64,000 nt of DNA, from positions 4,092,001 through 4,156,000 of the forward strand of contig OY759675.1 in assembly GCA_963662515.1 (NCBI GenBank), in the 5' to 3' direction. The DNA comes from JAFGDI01 sp963662515 (GTDB lineage: Bacteria > Planctomycetota > Phycisphaerae > Sedimentisphaerales > SM23-30). Both the position numbers and the translations under genes were made by a program. A model generated the notes under the pieces. The model saw nothing but the letters and a program-made list of their open reading frames with translations. It made no database searches and was not told the DNA's origin. Below are positions 26,752 through 35,876 of this stretch, piece after piece. Position 1 is the stretch's first letter. Every line of letters begins with the position of its first letter.

Positions 26752-27378
26752 CTAAAACTGCATAATTTTCGGGAAAATTGATTCAACCTGCTTAAGCAAT
26801 TCGCCGGTATCAGAATTGTTCACAAGCATATAATCGGAGATTTTACGCTTCTTGTCCAGTAAAATCTGGGATTTTTCAATATTTTTTGCCAAATGCTCAT
26901 CCCAGCCCCGGTTTTGAGTAAGTCTTTGCCGCCTGATCTCATCAGAAACACTCACAAATACCAGGTAATCACAGCGTTCATGCATGCCAACTTCCAATAA
27001 AAGGGGAATATCTAGTATAATAGCCGGAACTGCTTGATCTTGTTCCAATCTGAGAATTTCAGAATCAATCAGCTTGAAAATCTCTGGATGTACCACATCT
27101 TCCAGTTTTCTCAGATTTTCTTTACTCTTATCACCAAAAACAATCGTTGATAGTTTTTTTCTATCGACGCAGCCATTATGGTCCAAAATTTCACAGCCAA
27201 ATAAATCAGCCAGCGTTTTAGCTATATCATTTCGCTCGAGAACAGCATGATTAAGCTTATCAGCATTGATAATGCCGCAGCCAAGCGTGGCAAAGCACTG
27301 TGCGGCGGTACTTTTGCCAGAGCCAGGAGCACCTAGCAGGCCTACTAATGGTTTATTATTAATGGTCATAAAGGTCAT
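26752..27378 (-). CDS. coaE: Dephospho-CoA kinase
   Basis: CoaE phosphorylates dephospho-CoA with ATP, the last step of coenzyme A synthesis, in the cytoplasm. The P-loop GAPGSGKST is near the N-terminus, followed by INADKLNHAVL, the substrate-site segment EDVVHPEIF, the lid region and DIPLLLE. The length, about 208 residues, is normal. I use the ATG at 27378 (MTFMTINNKP); 27369 is equally possible. The 27432 start would add 18 unlikely residues. No strong ribosome site is visible. It lies between rho and the divergent mgtE. The C-terminus (ILLDKKRKISDYMLVNNSDTGELLKQV) matches the family. Confidence 0.93.
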   Translation of the reverse strand: MTFMTINNKPLVGLLGAPGSGKSTAAQCFATLGCGIINADKLNHAVLERNDIAKTLADLFGCEILDHNGCVDRKKLSTIVFGDKSKENLRKLEDVVHPEIFKLIDSEILRLEQDQAVPAIILDIPLLLEVGMHERCDYLVFVSVSDEIRRQRLTQNRGWDEHLAKNIEKSQILLDKKRKISDYMLVNNSDTGELLKQVESIFPKIMQF

Positions 27379-27552
27379 AATAGCAGAAACCAGCCATGAC
27401 AGGCAATATGATTTAAATGGCAGATACAACATATTTCACTGGCAAAAGTTCCTAAAACCTTTATAATGAAGTGCTTATTGCCCTAACCAAGCAAAGACAT
27501 ATCTATCTGAGGCAATCAAGCCTGAATCTCTGACCGGACTGGACCGTTAATT

Positions 27553-28944
27553 ATGCAAAACCACCACAGCCAGACAAAACAGCTTCTTGAGAAAATCGAA
27601 GAACTGATCGAAAGCAAGGATTATCAGCAGCTAAAAGACCTGCTCAATGTCTCTCGATCGTCAGATCTGGCAGAAATAGTTGAGGTTCTGGACGAAATAG
27701 CGCGTCAGATACTATTTGACCTGCTGGACCCCAAAGAAGCCGGCGAAGTATTGGAAAAAATCGATGAGGCAACTCGAGTAGAGGTAGTTGAAGAACTCTC
27801 GAGTGAGGTGCTAGGCGGTATAGTTCAGACATTACCGCCCGATGAAGCAGCCGATGTAGTAGCCGTTCTAAGCGAAGATCAGGCCGAAGAGGTGCTGGAA
27901 TCGATCCCGCATGCAGAATCTCAGCAGCTCGAATTACTGATGAGCTATGGTGAAGATACCGCCGGCGGTATTATGACACCCAAAGTTGTGAAGGTAGGAG
28001 TTGATGACTGCATTCGCGATTGTATTCGGGCGTATCGCCTGGCAGATCATAAGGAACATTTTTACTTTGTTTATGCGGTAGAATCAAATGGTAAGCTGGT
28101 TGGAGCGATAGACATCCAGACACTGCTGAAGTTCCCCGGCGGCACCCCGGTTCGCAAAGTTATCAAAGATGTACCGGTGATCCACTATAAAGCAGATCAG
28201 GAAGTAATTGCCAATATCTTCCGTAAGAATGACCTTATTTCAGCTCCGGTTGTCGATGACAATGATATACTGATAGGTCGTATCACAGTAGATGATATAG
28301 TCGATGTAATGGAAGAAGAGGCCGAAGAAGATGTAATGAAAATGGCCGGTACCGACCCGATCGAATTTGAGACTCGCAGCAGTTTCAAAGCGGCCATGGT
28401 TCGTCTGCGCTGGCTCATTTCGTGTATGGTCTGCGGCATGACCTGCTCAGTAATTGCCTATAATTTTTTCCAGAAGCAATTCAGCGATCCGCTGCTCTGG
28501 GCAAGTTTACTGACCTTTGTTCCGGCAATAGCCGGAGTGGGCGGCAATAGCGGGACCCAGACCTCGACGGTAGTAGTACGCGGTCTGGCCACCGGCGACC
28601 TGGCGGCCCTGGACATACTGAATGTATATTTGCGTGAATGTCGGATCGCTATTATTGTTGCTTTCTTCTGTTCGATAATATCAGCAATAATAGCCTATGT
28701 CAGCATGAATATGCTGGCAGGCACACACAGCCCCTACATATCAACGATCTGCCTGTCAGTTGGCCTGGCCATGCTCATGGCTATTATGTTCTCAACAAGC
28801 ATAGGTTTAATGCTGCCCTTTTTCTTCAAAAAGATCGGCATTGACCCGGCAATAAGCTCCGGGCCATTAGTTACCACCACTAACGATGTAATAAGCAGTG
28901 CGGTTTATTTTACGATCAGTCTGGTACTATTACACCTGCTGTAA
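27553..28944 (+). CDS. mgtE: MgtE-type magnesium transporter
   Basis: This 463-residue inner-membrane Mg2+ channel has the full family plan: an N-terminal superhelical domain with repeated acidic helices (about 1-130), two CBS domains (about 131-255; MTPKVVKVGVDDCIRDCI, ISAPVVDDNDILIGRITVDDIVDVM), a connecting helix and five membrane helices (about 285-463). The pore-lining PAIAGVGGNSGTQTSTVVVRGLA is intact. In known members the cytosolic domains close the pore when Mg2+ is high. The 120-base leader is short and no Mg2+ riboswitch was recognised. It converges on the DUF502 gene with only 28 bases between. Confidence 0.95.
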   Translation: MQNHHSQTKQLLEKIEELIESKDYQQLKDLLNVSRSSDLAEIVEVLDEIARQILFDLLDPKEAGEVLEKIDEATRVEVVEELSSEVLGGIVQTLPPDEAADVVAVLSEDQAEEVLESIPHAESQQLELLMSYGEDTAGGIMTPKVVKVGVDDCIRDCIRAYRLADHKEHFYFVYAVESNGKLVGAIDIQTLLKFPGGTPVRKVIKDVPVIHYKADQEVIANIFRKNDLISAPVVDDNDILIGRITVDDIVDVMEEEAEEDVMKMAGTDPIEFETRSSFKAAMVRLRWLISCMVCGMTCSVIAYNFFQKQFSDPLLWASLLTFVPAIAGVGGNSGTQTSTVVVRGLATGDLAALDILNVYLRECRIAIIVAFFCSIISAIIAYVSMNMLAGTHSPYISTICLSVGLAMLMAIMFSTSIGLMLPFFFKKIGIDPAISSGPLVTTTNDVISSAVYFTISLVLLHLL

Positions 28945-28972
28945 AAACAGCCATAGGTGAACCATTACCAAA

Positions 28973-29647
28973 TCAGTCATCTTCCATTTGTCTTTTTAAT
29001 AACAAAGCAGCTTTTTCTTCCGGGGTCTTCAGTGCCGAAACCGGGCCTAAAATGCCGCCTGATATTATTATACTAATCCCTTCATCAACGGTAATGTCTG
29101 TCCTTATCATTTCCTGTTCACTGACAAAAAGAATAAAGCCTGAAGTTGGGTTAGGAGAAGTAGGCATAAAGATCTTATAATTGACCTGGCCATCTGGCAT
29201 AGTCATTGTGCCAGTGACAAATCCGATAACATTCAAACCGGAAGCGGGCGACTTAACAAAAACAACCTCACGAAAACTGGCTCTCTGCTGGGCAGAAAAT
29301 ACAGTCACTATCTCGCGCACTATTTTGTATATGCTATTGAAAAGCGGCACTTTCATAAGGATATTTTCAAATGCCCGCCAGAACATTCTGCCAATGAAAT
29401 GCCCGGTAATACCTCCCAGAATATACAATATCAAGAGCAAGACTATTAATAATGCTACAGATATAGTAACTTTGATCTCAAAAGTAGAATTAGCCGGGAA
29501 AGTCTTTTTAAGAACCGGAGTTATCTTATCCAGGGCAAAACTATATAATATATTAAGAAAAAAAATGGTAATGCCCAGCGGCAAAATCAGCATAAACCCA
29601 GAAAGCATCTTCTTTTTTATGCCTCTTAAAATCCTGTTCCTGGCCAT
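28973..29647 (-). CDS. DUF502 family membrane protein
   Basis: This 224-residue membrane protein has two N-terminal helices (LSGFMLILPLGITIFFLNILYSFAL and ISVALLIVLLLILYILGGITGHFIG) and a soluble C-terminal part with the family words VPLFNSIYKIVREIV, VVFVKSP and IFMPTSPNPTSGFILFV. DUF502 proteins occur widely in bacteria and plants; function is unproven. A basic N-terminus (RNRILRGIKKK) suggests the N-terminus is in the cytoplasm. The gene lies just downstream of the tRNA-Thr gene on the same strand, separated by a terminator. Confidence 0.88.
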   Translation of the reverse strand: MARNRILRGIKKKMLSGFMLILPLGITIFFLNILYSFALDKITPVLKKTFPANSTFEIKVTISVALLIVLLLILYILGGITGHFIGRMFWRAFENILMKVPLFNSIYKIVREIVTVFSAQQRASFREVVFVKSPASGLNVIGFVTGTMTMPDGQVNYKIFMPTSPNPTSGFILFVSEQEMIRTDITVDEGISIIISGGILGPVSALKTPEEKAALLLKRQMEDD

Positions 29648-29748
29648 ATTAACCTCTATCCTGCCTAAATGCCTGTTACATGCGTACCCGGGCCAGAGAG
29701 CGTTTTTCGCTCCTTGCCCAACAATAAAAAAATATTTGAATACCCCCC

Positions 29749-29771
29749 AAAAACTCCGCCAGGGCTGGCGA
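29749..29771 (-). terminator. Terminator after tRNA-Thr
   Basis: On the minus strand, CGCCAG-CC-CTGGCG is followed by GAGTTTTT, starting four bases after the mature tRNA end. It should end the tRNA transcript. Confidence 0.7.
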
Positions 29772-29774
29772 AAA

Positions 29775-29848
29775 AGCCAACTGCGGGAATCGAACCCGCG
29801 ACCGCGGCTTTACGAAAGCCGTGCTCTACCAGCGTGAGCTAAGTTGGC
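29775..29848 (-). tRNA. tRNA-Thr (anticodon CGT)
   Basis: The minus strand folds into a full cloverleaf of 74 bases: acceptor GCCAACT/AGTTGGC, D-stem GCTC/GAGC, anticodon stem CGGCT/AGCCG with loop TTCGTAA, and T-stem GCGGG/CCCGC with loop TTCGATT. The anticodon CGT reads ACG (Thr). The discriminator base is T and the 3' CCA is not encoded, so it must be added by CCA-adding enzyme. Confidence 0.95.
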
Positions 29849-30027
29849 ACCGGGTAAACATATCAGTCCACCCCAGAGTGAATATGCTATCAGAATTTGT
29901 GAAAATGTCTAACTTTTTCCATAGTAGAATAGTTTGGTCTGTATTAAAAAAGGCTGAAACTGGGCCAACCACCTGTATGTATTGACAAAAAAAGATGCAT
30001 CCTGTAAACAGAACACATCTTTAAGCC

Positions 30028-30085
30028 AAAAAAAGGAGAATGCCAGCTGACCTTCGCGGTGATAACGATCAGCTTCTGGCTGGCA
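30028..30085 (-). terminator. Terminator overlapping the end of rhaA
   Basis: On the minus strand, TGCCAGC pairs with GCTGGCA across a long loop that has further GCTGA/TCAGC pairing, followed by a T-run (30028-30034). The 5' arm contains the last sense codons and stop of rhaA. Confidence 0.65.
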
Positions 30086-31325
30086 AAATTATGTTTTCGT
30101 AGTTTTTCAGCTCTTTTATAAGCTCAAACCCGACCGGCACGCCGGCTTCAAGACAATATTGGTCCCAAATGGCACCATAAGGCATGGTTTTAAGCTCTTC
30201 CTGTATGACCAATCTGGCGGTATAATCACCGGCCAGCTCAGCCTGCCTGAGAGACTCTGTCGGCTCGAGCAAAGCGATCAGCAAAGCCTTTATCATGCAG
30301 CGAGTGCCAATAGCCCAGGCAGCGATGCGGTTTATACTGGCATCGAAAAAGTCCAGACCAATATGAGTGCGGGCCAGGAAGTCACCAGTAACCAGCTCAC
30401 GAGCTATCGCCCGTAATTCATCATCGAGAATAACCACATGGTCGCTATCCCAGCGGATAGGCCGACTGACATGCAAGAGCAGCTCTGGAATAAAATTCAA
30501 TATTGCAGAAATTTTATCTGATATAACCTCTGTTGGGTGAAAATGGCCGCTGTCAAGGCAGAGTAGTTTTTTGCGGGAAAGAGCATAGCCCATATAGAAC
30601 TCATGAGAGCCAACAGTGTAGCTTTCAGCGCCAATGCCAAAGAGCTTGGACTCGACTGCATCAAGATTGTAATTGGCAGGGAGATCGCGGGCAAAAATCT
30701 TATCGAGAGAATCAATGAGTCTCTCTCTGGGTGCTTTTTTATCAGCCGGGGCGTCCTTAAAGCCATCAGGTATCCAGACATTGGTAACCGCCGGGGTATT
30801 TAACTGACGACCCATCTGGGCTGCAATCTCGCGGCATGCAATACCATGTTCGATCCAGAACTGGCGAATACCACTGTCAGCATGACTCAGAGTAAAGCCA
30901 TCGGCAGCTTTAGGATGAGAAAAGAAAGTTGGGTTAAAGTCGAGCCCCAGTCTGTTGGCTTTTGCCCAATCGACCCAGCTCTGGAAATGGTCTATAGAAA
31001 TCTCATTTCGATCAACGAATTTACCGCCATTATCAAGGTAACAGGCATGCAGATTGAGGCGATGTTGGCCGGGGATAAGGGAAAGGGCCTTTTCAATATC
31101 CGATCTGAGTTCAGAAATAGTACGCGCCTTACCCGGATGTGACCCGGTAGCCATAATTCCGCCGCCGGTCAGTTCAGAACCGACTCGTTCAAAACCACCA
31201 ACATCATCGCCCTGCCAGCAATGCAAAGATATGCTGATGGCTCGCAACTTTTGCAAAGCGAGATCAGTATCAACCCCCAGGGCTGCGTATTGTTCTTTAG
31301 CTATTTCGTATCTTTCCTTTATCAT
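30069..31325 (-). CDS. rhaA: L-rhamnose isomerase
   Basis: RhaA converts L-rhamnose to L-rhamnulose. At 418 residues it is almost the same length as E. coli RhaA (419). Family stretches include SISLHCWQGDDVGGFE near the N-terminus, DFNPTFFSHPKAADGFTLSHAD, YNLDAVESKLFGIGAESYTVGSHEFY, and the metal and substrate site region LLCLDSGHFHPTEVISDK and SRPIRWDSDHV. The start ATG at 31325 is one base past the rhaB stop (TGA-A-ATG), so translation is probably coupled. It ends inside its own terminator. Together with rhaB it forms the first two steps of rhamnose breakdown; the aldolase is not in this window. Confidence 0.96.
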   Translation of the reverse strand: MIKERYEIAKEQYAALGVDTDLALQKLRAISISLHCWQGDDVGGFERVGSELTGGGIMATGSHPGKARTISELRSDIEKALSLIPGQHRLNLHACYLDNGGKFVDRNEISIDHFQSWVDWAKANRLGLDFNPTFFSHPKAADGFTLSHADSGIRQFWIEHGIACREIAAQMGRQLNTPAVTNVWIPDGFKDAPADKKAPRERLIDSLDKIFARDLPANYNLDAVESKLFGIGAESYTVGSHEFYMGYALSRKKLLCLDSGHFHPTEVISDKISAILNFIPELLLHVSRPIRWDSDHVVILDDELRAIARELVTGDFLARTHIGLDFFDASINRIAAWAIGTRCMIKALLIALLEPTESLRQAELAGDYTARLVIQEELKTMPYGAIWDQYCLEAGVPVGFELIKELKNYENIILPARS

Positions 31326-31326
31326 T

Positions 31327-32850
31327 TCAGCGTAAACTACCTTCCATTTGTACCAACGACAAAAACTTCTGCCGGTAACTCTCTATCATATCAAAACCAT
31401 CTGGCTTGTTAACCGCCAGCCTATTAATCATTAAAGCAACCTCTAACTGATCCGGCGACTTACCTTGTAAAGCCGCCAGAGCCAGCAGAGCCGCCCCCAG
31501 GGCTGTCGCCTGTTCTATATCAGTTGTACATATCTCACTGCCCGGACACATAGCGGAGAGCAACTGCAAGTATGGCTGATTAAACCTGAACCCACCCTCG
31601 ATGAAGATCTGATCGCCGGGACTATATCCAGCCGCTTCCATAGCACAGTAAGTCTGCAAAACCAGCGAAGCAGTAAGAGCAGCTACAGCCAATTCATAAT
31701 TGGCGAAGAATTTAATAATGGCAGGATTTGAGCTGTAGCGGTCAAAAGGTATAACCTCGCCGTCATCAACTACTCGAGCCTGAATATCAGGGAACATACC
31801 AGCACCTTTAACCACAGAAGGCAGAATAAAGCAATCGGCAGTTTCAAATAACTGACCATACAGCCTGTCATCAAGAGCCGGCAGGTCGCTGCGGCCATGC
31901 ATTTGCTTGAGCAATCCCATATAAGTCTCGTATTCCAGCCCTCCCATGAACACAGAAGTCTTTACCGGTCTGTTGAAAACATCTTGATTGTAAAATACTG
32001 TCTTACCGATCTCGTTTTGGTCAAATGCTATTTCGTGAGCCGGCTTCATAACCACACACCAGGTACCACTGGAATTCAGCAGAAAATCATCAGTCTGGGT
32101 CAACAGATAAGGAAGCAGTGAAGAATTGGAATCATGCACACCTATTGTGACAACACAGGCGGGGTTTACGGCTGTATCACTGACGAGCTCCGGGGTAACT
32201 ACACCCAGTATCTCCCAGGAATTAGCGATCCGCCGGGGTAGCTTATCAGCAACGCCCAGTTCAGCAGCCAATCTGGAATAAGTATTGTTTTCATGATCAT
32301 ACAAATATGAATGACAGCCCAGCATAGTCGGCTCTGCGGCTATTTGACCGGTGAGCTTATAGCCAAAGTATTGCGGGTACATCAGAATATATTTAGTCTG
32401 AGCCATCTGGCTCGGATAATTTTCATTCCAATAAAAAATCATTTTGGCGAAATTCACCATTTCGCCGATCTGGGCAGTAGCTGTTTGGTCCTGAAGCTCT
32501 GCCCTGCTGCCAAACCGCTCATAAAAGCTATTATCAAAAACAGTACCCGGCTCATTAGTATAAGCAAGCGGCGGACAGGAGATATTACCATTATCATCAA
32601 GGCACACACCCATTGCACCATGAGTAGTAACAGATATCGCCACAATATCGAACTTTGGGCTTAGTTGTCTAAGCACCTGACAAAACCAGGCATAAACCAC
32701 CTCCGGCTGTTCCAGCTTCAGACCAGCCTCAGAAGTAACTTCACCAATAACAGTACTCATCTGCTCTTGCACTTGCAGCTGCATGTTATAGATAATGACC
32801 TTCTTATTTGTCTTGCCGATATCAAGAACGGCAATAACCTGTTCTTTCAT
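31327..32850 (-). CDS. rhaB: Rhamnulokinase (FGGY carbohydrate kinase)
   Basis: RhaB phosphorylates L-rhamnulose with ATP. The predicted protein has about 507 residues from ATG 32850 (MKEQVIAVLDIGKTNKK), which has GGAGTG about nine bases upstream; the longer frame to 32979 adds 43 unlikely residues. The FGGY plan is visible: N-terminal phosphate motif LDIGKTNKKV, SVTTHGAMGVCLD, mid-domain GVHDSNSSLLP, LLNSSGTWCVVM, and C-terminal ATP site FIEGGFRFNQPYLQLL with ATALGAALLA. Sugar specificity is set mainly by the adjacent rhaA. An inverted repeat-rich 270-base gap separates it from the permease gene upstream. Confidence 0.88.
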   Translation of the reverse strand: MKEQVIAVLDIGKTNKKVIIYNMQLQVQEQMSTVIGEVTSEAGLKLEQPEVVYAWFCQVLRQLSPKFDIVAISVTTHGAMGVCLDDNGNISCPPLAYTNEPGTVFDNSFYERFGSRAELQDQTATAQIGEMVNFAKMIFYWNENYPSQMAQTKYILMYPQYFGYKLTGQIAAEPTMLGCHSYLYDHENNTYSRLAAELGVADKLPRRIANSWEILGVVTPELVSDTAVNPACVVTIGVHDSNSSLLPYLLTQTDDFLLNSSGTWCVVMKPAHEIAFDQNEIGKTVFYNQDVFNRPVKTSVFMGGLEYETYMGLLKQMHGRSDLPALDDRLYGQLFETADCFILPSVVKGAGMFPDIQARVVDDGEVIPFDRYSSNPAIIKFFANYELAVAALTASLVLQTYCAMEAAGYSPGDQIFIEGGFRFNQPYLQLLSAMCPGSEICTTDIEQATALGAALLALAALQGKSPDQLEVALMINRLAVNKPDGFDMIESYRQKFLSLVQMEGSLR

Positions 32851-33120
32851 CGACAGTGCACTCCTGCTGTATTGCTTTGCGGCTTGTCCATTATTAAACT
32901 CAAAACTGCAAACCCATTTCCTTTGCTTAATTTCGCTGCCGGGCGGGCAATAATGCCCACCGCTCAGCAACGCCTCCACCTATAACAAACAATGCTATCC
33001 TATCAGCACTGATTAAATTCCTGCGGGTTCAGATAATATCCAAAGATAATTATCTTCGCCCGCGAGATCTGAATATTTCATTTATATTTATAACCGGCTG
33101 TGGAAACCGGAAAATATATC

Positions 33121-34701
33121 CTATTTTTCTTTAATAACCGCAGCAAAAACAAACCATAAAACGGTAATTATGACCAGCCAGTTCTTAGCGACATCAAGAG
33201 TCATGGTATTGTTATATATAGCCAGAGCCACATAGACCAGGGCCGCAAGTGAGAGATAGCAGATAACCCTGGAGATCATCTGCACGCCAGAACGAGCGGT
33301 AATTCTGTTCTGGTAGATATAGCTGGAGATTACATATATAATTGCAGCCATAAACCAGCCGGGCAAAGAAACCATAAAGAGACTGACATATCCCTGCTTT
33401 TGAATATACCAGCAGACCGGCACGACAATAAACCAACTGGCAGCGGCCCCCCAGTTGAAATCAGAACCGCTCAACTCGGCAAAATTACTTTTCAGTCGAA
33501 ACTTTTTCATCAGCCAGAAATCAACAAATACTATTGCTCCCATCGGCATAAGCATCAGACCGTAGAGAGCTACAAAATCAAGGAGCTTCATAGCTATAGC
33601 CGGGAACATACCGGCAACAGTCGCCAGCAGTCCAGTAGCAAAAGTAACCCAGAACCGCGAAGTGCGGGGCATGATAGCCTGAAAAGCCAGACCGGCACGA
33701 TAGATGGTCGGATTGGCTGTCGTCCAGCCAGCAATAATCACGCAAAGCAGACCGGCAACACCAGCGGCTTTATATACCATTGGGCCAGGTAATACATTAG
33801 TATCAGCCGGGTCAAGGTGCAACTGATAGGCATACAACAGCGAGGCACTGATCCAGGCCATGAAATGCCCGACATACATACCGCTGGCTGATGCCAGAGC
33901 ATACCAGCTTTTTTTAGCATAACGAAAAACGGTAAGATCACTCATACCGACATGCATTGCCATATTACAGAACCAGGCGAAGAACATTACATGCCAGAAG
34001 GTAAACTTTTCTTTACCAGCCAGCGGTTCGCCGCCTTTCCATATACTATCATTAGCCAGCTTCCATAAACCAGATAATCCTTTAACCTCTGTACCGGTCG
34101 CCTGAATAAACTGGGTCAGACCAACCACACCCAGCAGAGCAAAAACCAGAACCATCCAGGGCGAGGCTATATTTGCAATGCGTGCTACAGTTTTATAGCC
34201 CAGGGCAGCAACGAGAGAGATGACCAGACCAACAGCGCCAACAGCTAATACCCAGCCGACACTATTAGGATAAATATCTGTCAGACCAGGCATGGGGAAA
34301 TCACAAAAGACACCTATTGCCGTAGCTGAAACCGTAACCATAGCACCCGCTAAAAAACAAAACATTACGCCATTAGCAAGATTATATAATGTTACAAGCT
34401 TGCGGCCGCAGATCTTCTCCAACTGATAATACAGAGTGAGACGGCTGCGAGTGGCGATCGGAGCACATAAGAGCATCCAGCTCAATACCGCCAGAGCATT
34501 ACCCACCAGCAAACCAGTGATCAGGTCAAATGCACTGACCCCAGCAGCAACGAACAACGGACCGATCATAAGCTCCGTACCGGCACAATGCTCACCGGCA
34601 TACATACCGACAAAACTCTTAAAACCCAGCAATGCTTTCGCCGGAACCGGCTCACGCTCATATTCATTCTGTGAACTGCTTTGTGTCTGTTCCTGTGCCA
34701 T
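33121..34701 (-). CDS. NCS1-type (cytosine/purine permease-like) transporter in rhamnose locus
   Basis: This is a permease of about 526 residues with roughly 12 membrane helices. The N-terminal AGEHCAGTELMIGPLFVAAG and GLLVGNALAVLSWMLLCAPIATRSRLT match the nucleobase:cation symporter-1 fold. Later stretches such as GWTTANPTIYRAGLAFQA and MKLLDFVALYGLMLMPMGAIVFVDFW also fit. I start at ATG 34701 (MAQEQTQSSS). NCS1 transporters usually carry cytosine, uracil or hydantoins. Placement between rhaB and a divergent AraC regulator suggests that this member carries L-rhamnose or a related sugar; that is inference. The 3' gap (32851-33120) holds nested inverted repeats (TTCAGAT...ATCTGAA) that may attenuate read-through into rhaB. 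Confidence 0.78.
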   Translation of the reverse strand: MAQEQTQSSSQNEYEREPVPAKALLGFKSFVGMYAGEHCAGTELMIGPLFVAAGVSAFDLITGLLVGNALAVLSWMLLCAPIATRSRLTLYYQLEKICGRKLVTLYNLANGVMFCFLAGAMVTVSATAIGVFCDFPMPGLTDIYPNSVGWVLAVGAVGLVISLVAALGYKTVARIANIASPWMVLVFALLGVVGLTQFIQATGTEVKGLSGLWKLANDSIWKGGEPLAGKEKFTFWHVMFFAWFCNMAMHVGMSDLTVFRYAKKSWYALASASGMYVGHFMAWISASLLYAYQLHLDPADTNVLPGPMVYKAAGVAGLLCVIIAGWTTANPTIYRAGLAFQAIMPRTSRFWVTFATGLLATVAGMFPAIAMKLLDFVALYGLMLMPMGAIVFVDFWLMKKFRLKSNFAELSGSDFNWGAAASWFIVVPVCWYIQKQGYVSLFMVSLPGWFMAAIIYVISSYIYQNRITARSGVQMISRVICYLSLAALVYVALAIYNNTMTLDVAKNWLVIITVLWFVFAAVIKEK

Positions 34702-34789
34702 TTTATTCTCGCTAAGAAGGTTTAGAAAAACTTTGAATATCACTTGATGATAGCATTTTACCTCAGGAGCCAAAGCGGAACAAGAGTTC

Positions 34790-34820
34790 TTTGCGACATA
34801 TTTTCGTCTTTTTGCGACAT
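34790..34820. promoter_or_regulatory. Direct-repeat operator for the AraC-type regulator
   Basis: TTTGCGACAT occurs at 34790-34799 and again at 34811-34820 in the same orientation, 21 bases apart (two helical turns). That is the usual geometry for an AraC-family site. It lies between the divergent permease and regulator genes. The match to the regulator at 34911 is inferred. Confidence 0.55.
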
Positions 34821-34910
34821 TGATTATTGACTAAGAAGCAGAGTGCAGATATAATAACAAGTGACACACTTACAATAAATACTTACAATATAAGCATTTA
34901 CAACTACAAA

Positions 34911-35819
34911 ATGAAGATTGAGCCCCAAAGTAAATATGAATACCTGGCTTTAAGCGAAAGAGACCTGCTCTGGGATTCGTATATTACCGGCATAGGATCA
35001 AGTATTATTCCCGGTAATTGCGAATATCCGCCGGGCGGACACCCGGAGCTATACAATTTTACCTGGGAAAAAGGCCGAGTTCTTCCTGAATATCATATAG
35101 TGATGATCTCTCAAGGCGGTGGTTATTTTGACTCTATGGAAACCGGGCTGATCGAGTTCAGCTCGCCAGCGGCTTTTCTACTTCTGCCGGGCACCTGGCA
35201 TCGGTATAAACCATTAGCCCAGACCGGCTGGACTGAACATTGGGTAAGCCTCAATGGCGAATATCTCTTCAGACTGGCCAGAAGAAATGTATTTTCAGCC
35301 ACTGAGCCATTTTTTTACAATTGCCCACTTGACGAGCTTATCCAGATACATGACAGAATGTGGGATCACCTGCAAAAGTCTTCTCTCTGCAATTCACCCA
35401 TATTAACAACTATGGGTCTCGAATTGCTAGCACATATAATTGAATCTCGCAAGACAGCTAACCAGCCAGTTGACCCCAGCCATTCAGAACAGCATGTTAC
35501 TGACCCACTGGTAGCCCAGGCACTGCATGAGATATGGAGTCACAGCCATCGCAATATCTCGGTTGAACAAATAGTAAAGCAACTGCCAGTTACCAGAAGA
35601 ACCCTTGAACGAAAGTTTAACGAACAGCGTGGTCATTGTATCGGCAAAGAACTGCTTCTGTGTCGGCTGGCACGAGCCAAGCACATGCTTACCGCCACCT
35701 CGTTACCCATAGAACACATAGCCCTTGCAAGCGGCTTTTCGGGAGCTGACCGTTTGGGTAAAACTTTAAGACAATTTGAGAATATGACACCCAGCCAATA
35801 TCGCAAGAGGAATAGATAA
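34911..35819 (+). CDS. AraC-family transcriptional regulator of the rhamnose locus
   Basis: This regulator has about 302 residues. The N-terminal half (about 1-190) is a cupin-like sugar-binding domain; SSPAAFLLLPGTWHRYKP and TEHWVSLNGEY are typical of AraC sensors. The C-terminal 100 residues have two helix-turn-helix motifs: NISVEQIVKQLPVTRRTLERKFNE and PIEHIALASGFSGADRLGKTLRQFENMTPSQYRKR. I start at ATG 34911; the upstream TTG at 34827 is possible but adds a poor leader, and no clear ribosome site is seen for either. It is divergent from the permease/rhaB/rhaA genes, with a direct-repeat operator between, so it probably activates them on rhamnose. Confidence 0.87.
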   Translation: MKIEPQSKYEYLALSERDLLWDSYITGIGSSIIPGNCEYPPGGHPELYNFTWEKGRVLPEYHIVMISQGGGYFDSMETGLIEFSSPAAFLLLPGTWHRYKPLAQTGWTEHWVSLNGEYLFRLARRNVFSATEPFFYNCPLDELIQIHDRMWDHLQKSSLCNSPILTTMGLELLAHIIESRKTANQPVDPSHSEQHVTDPLVAQALHEIWSHSHRNISVEQIVKQLPVTRRTLERKFNEQRGHCIGKELLLCRLARAKHMLTATSLPIEHIALASGFSGADRLGKTLRQFENMTPSQYRKRNR

Positions 35820-35831
35820 GCGCATAATGAG

Positions 35832-35849
35832 TAGCTTGTCGTCAAGCTA
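35832..35849. terminator. Hairpin after the AraC gene
   Basis: TAGCTTG-TCGT-CAAGCTA is a perfect 7-bp stem 13 bases past the regulator stop, between two convergent genes. It lacks a T-run, so termination is only suggested. Confidence 0.4.
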
Positions 35850-35876
35850 AACTATATGTTCTGGGGGGGAGATCGA

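Noticed and set aside
32851..32979. 43-residue N-terminal extension of rhaB
   Set aside because: FGGY kinases start close to the LDIGKT motif, and GGAGTG precedes ATG 32850.
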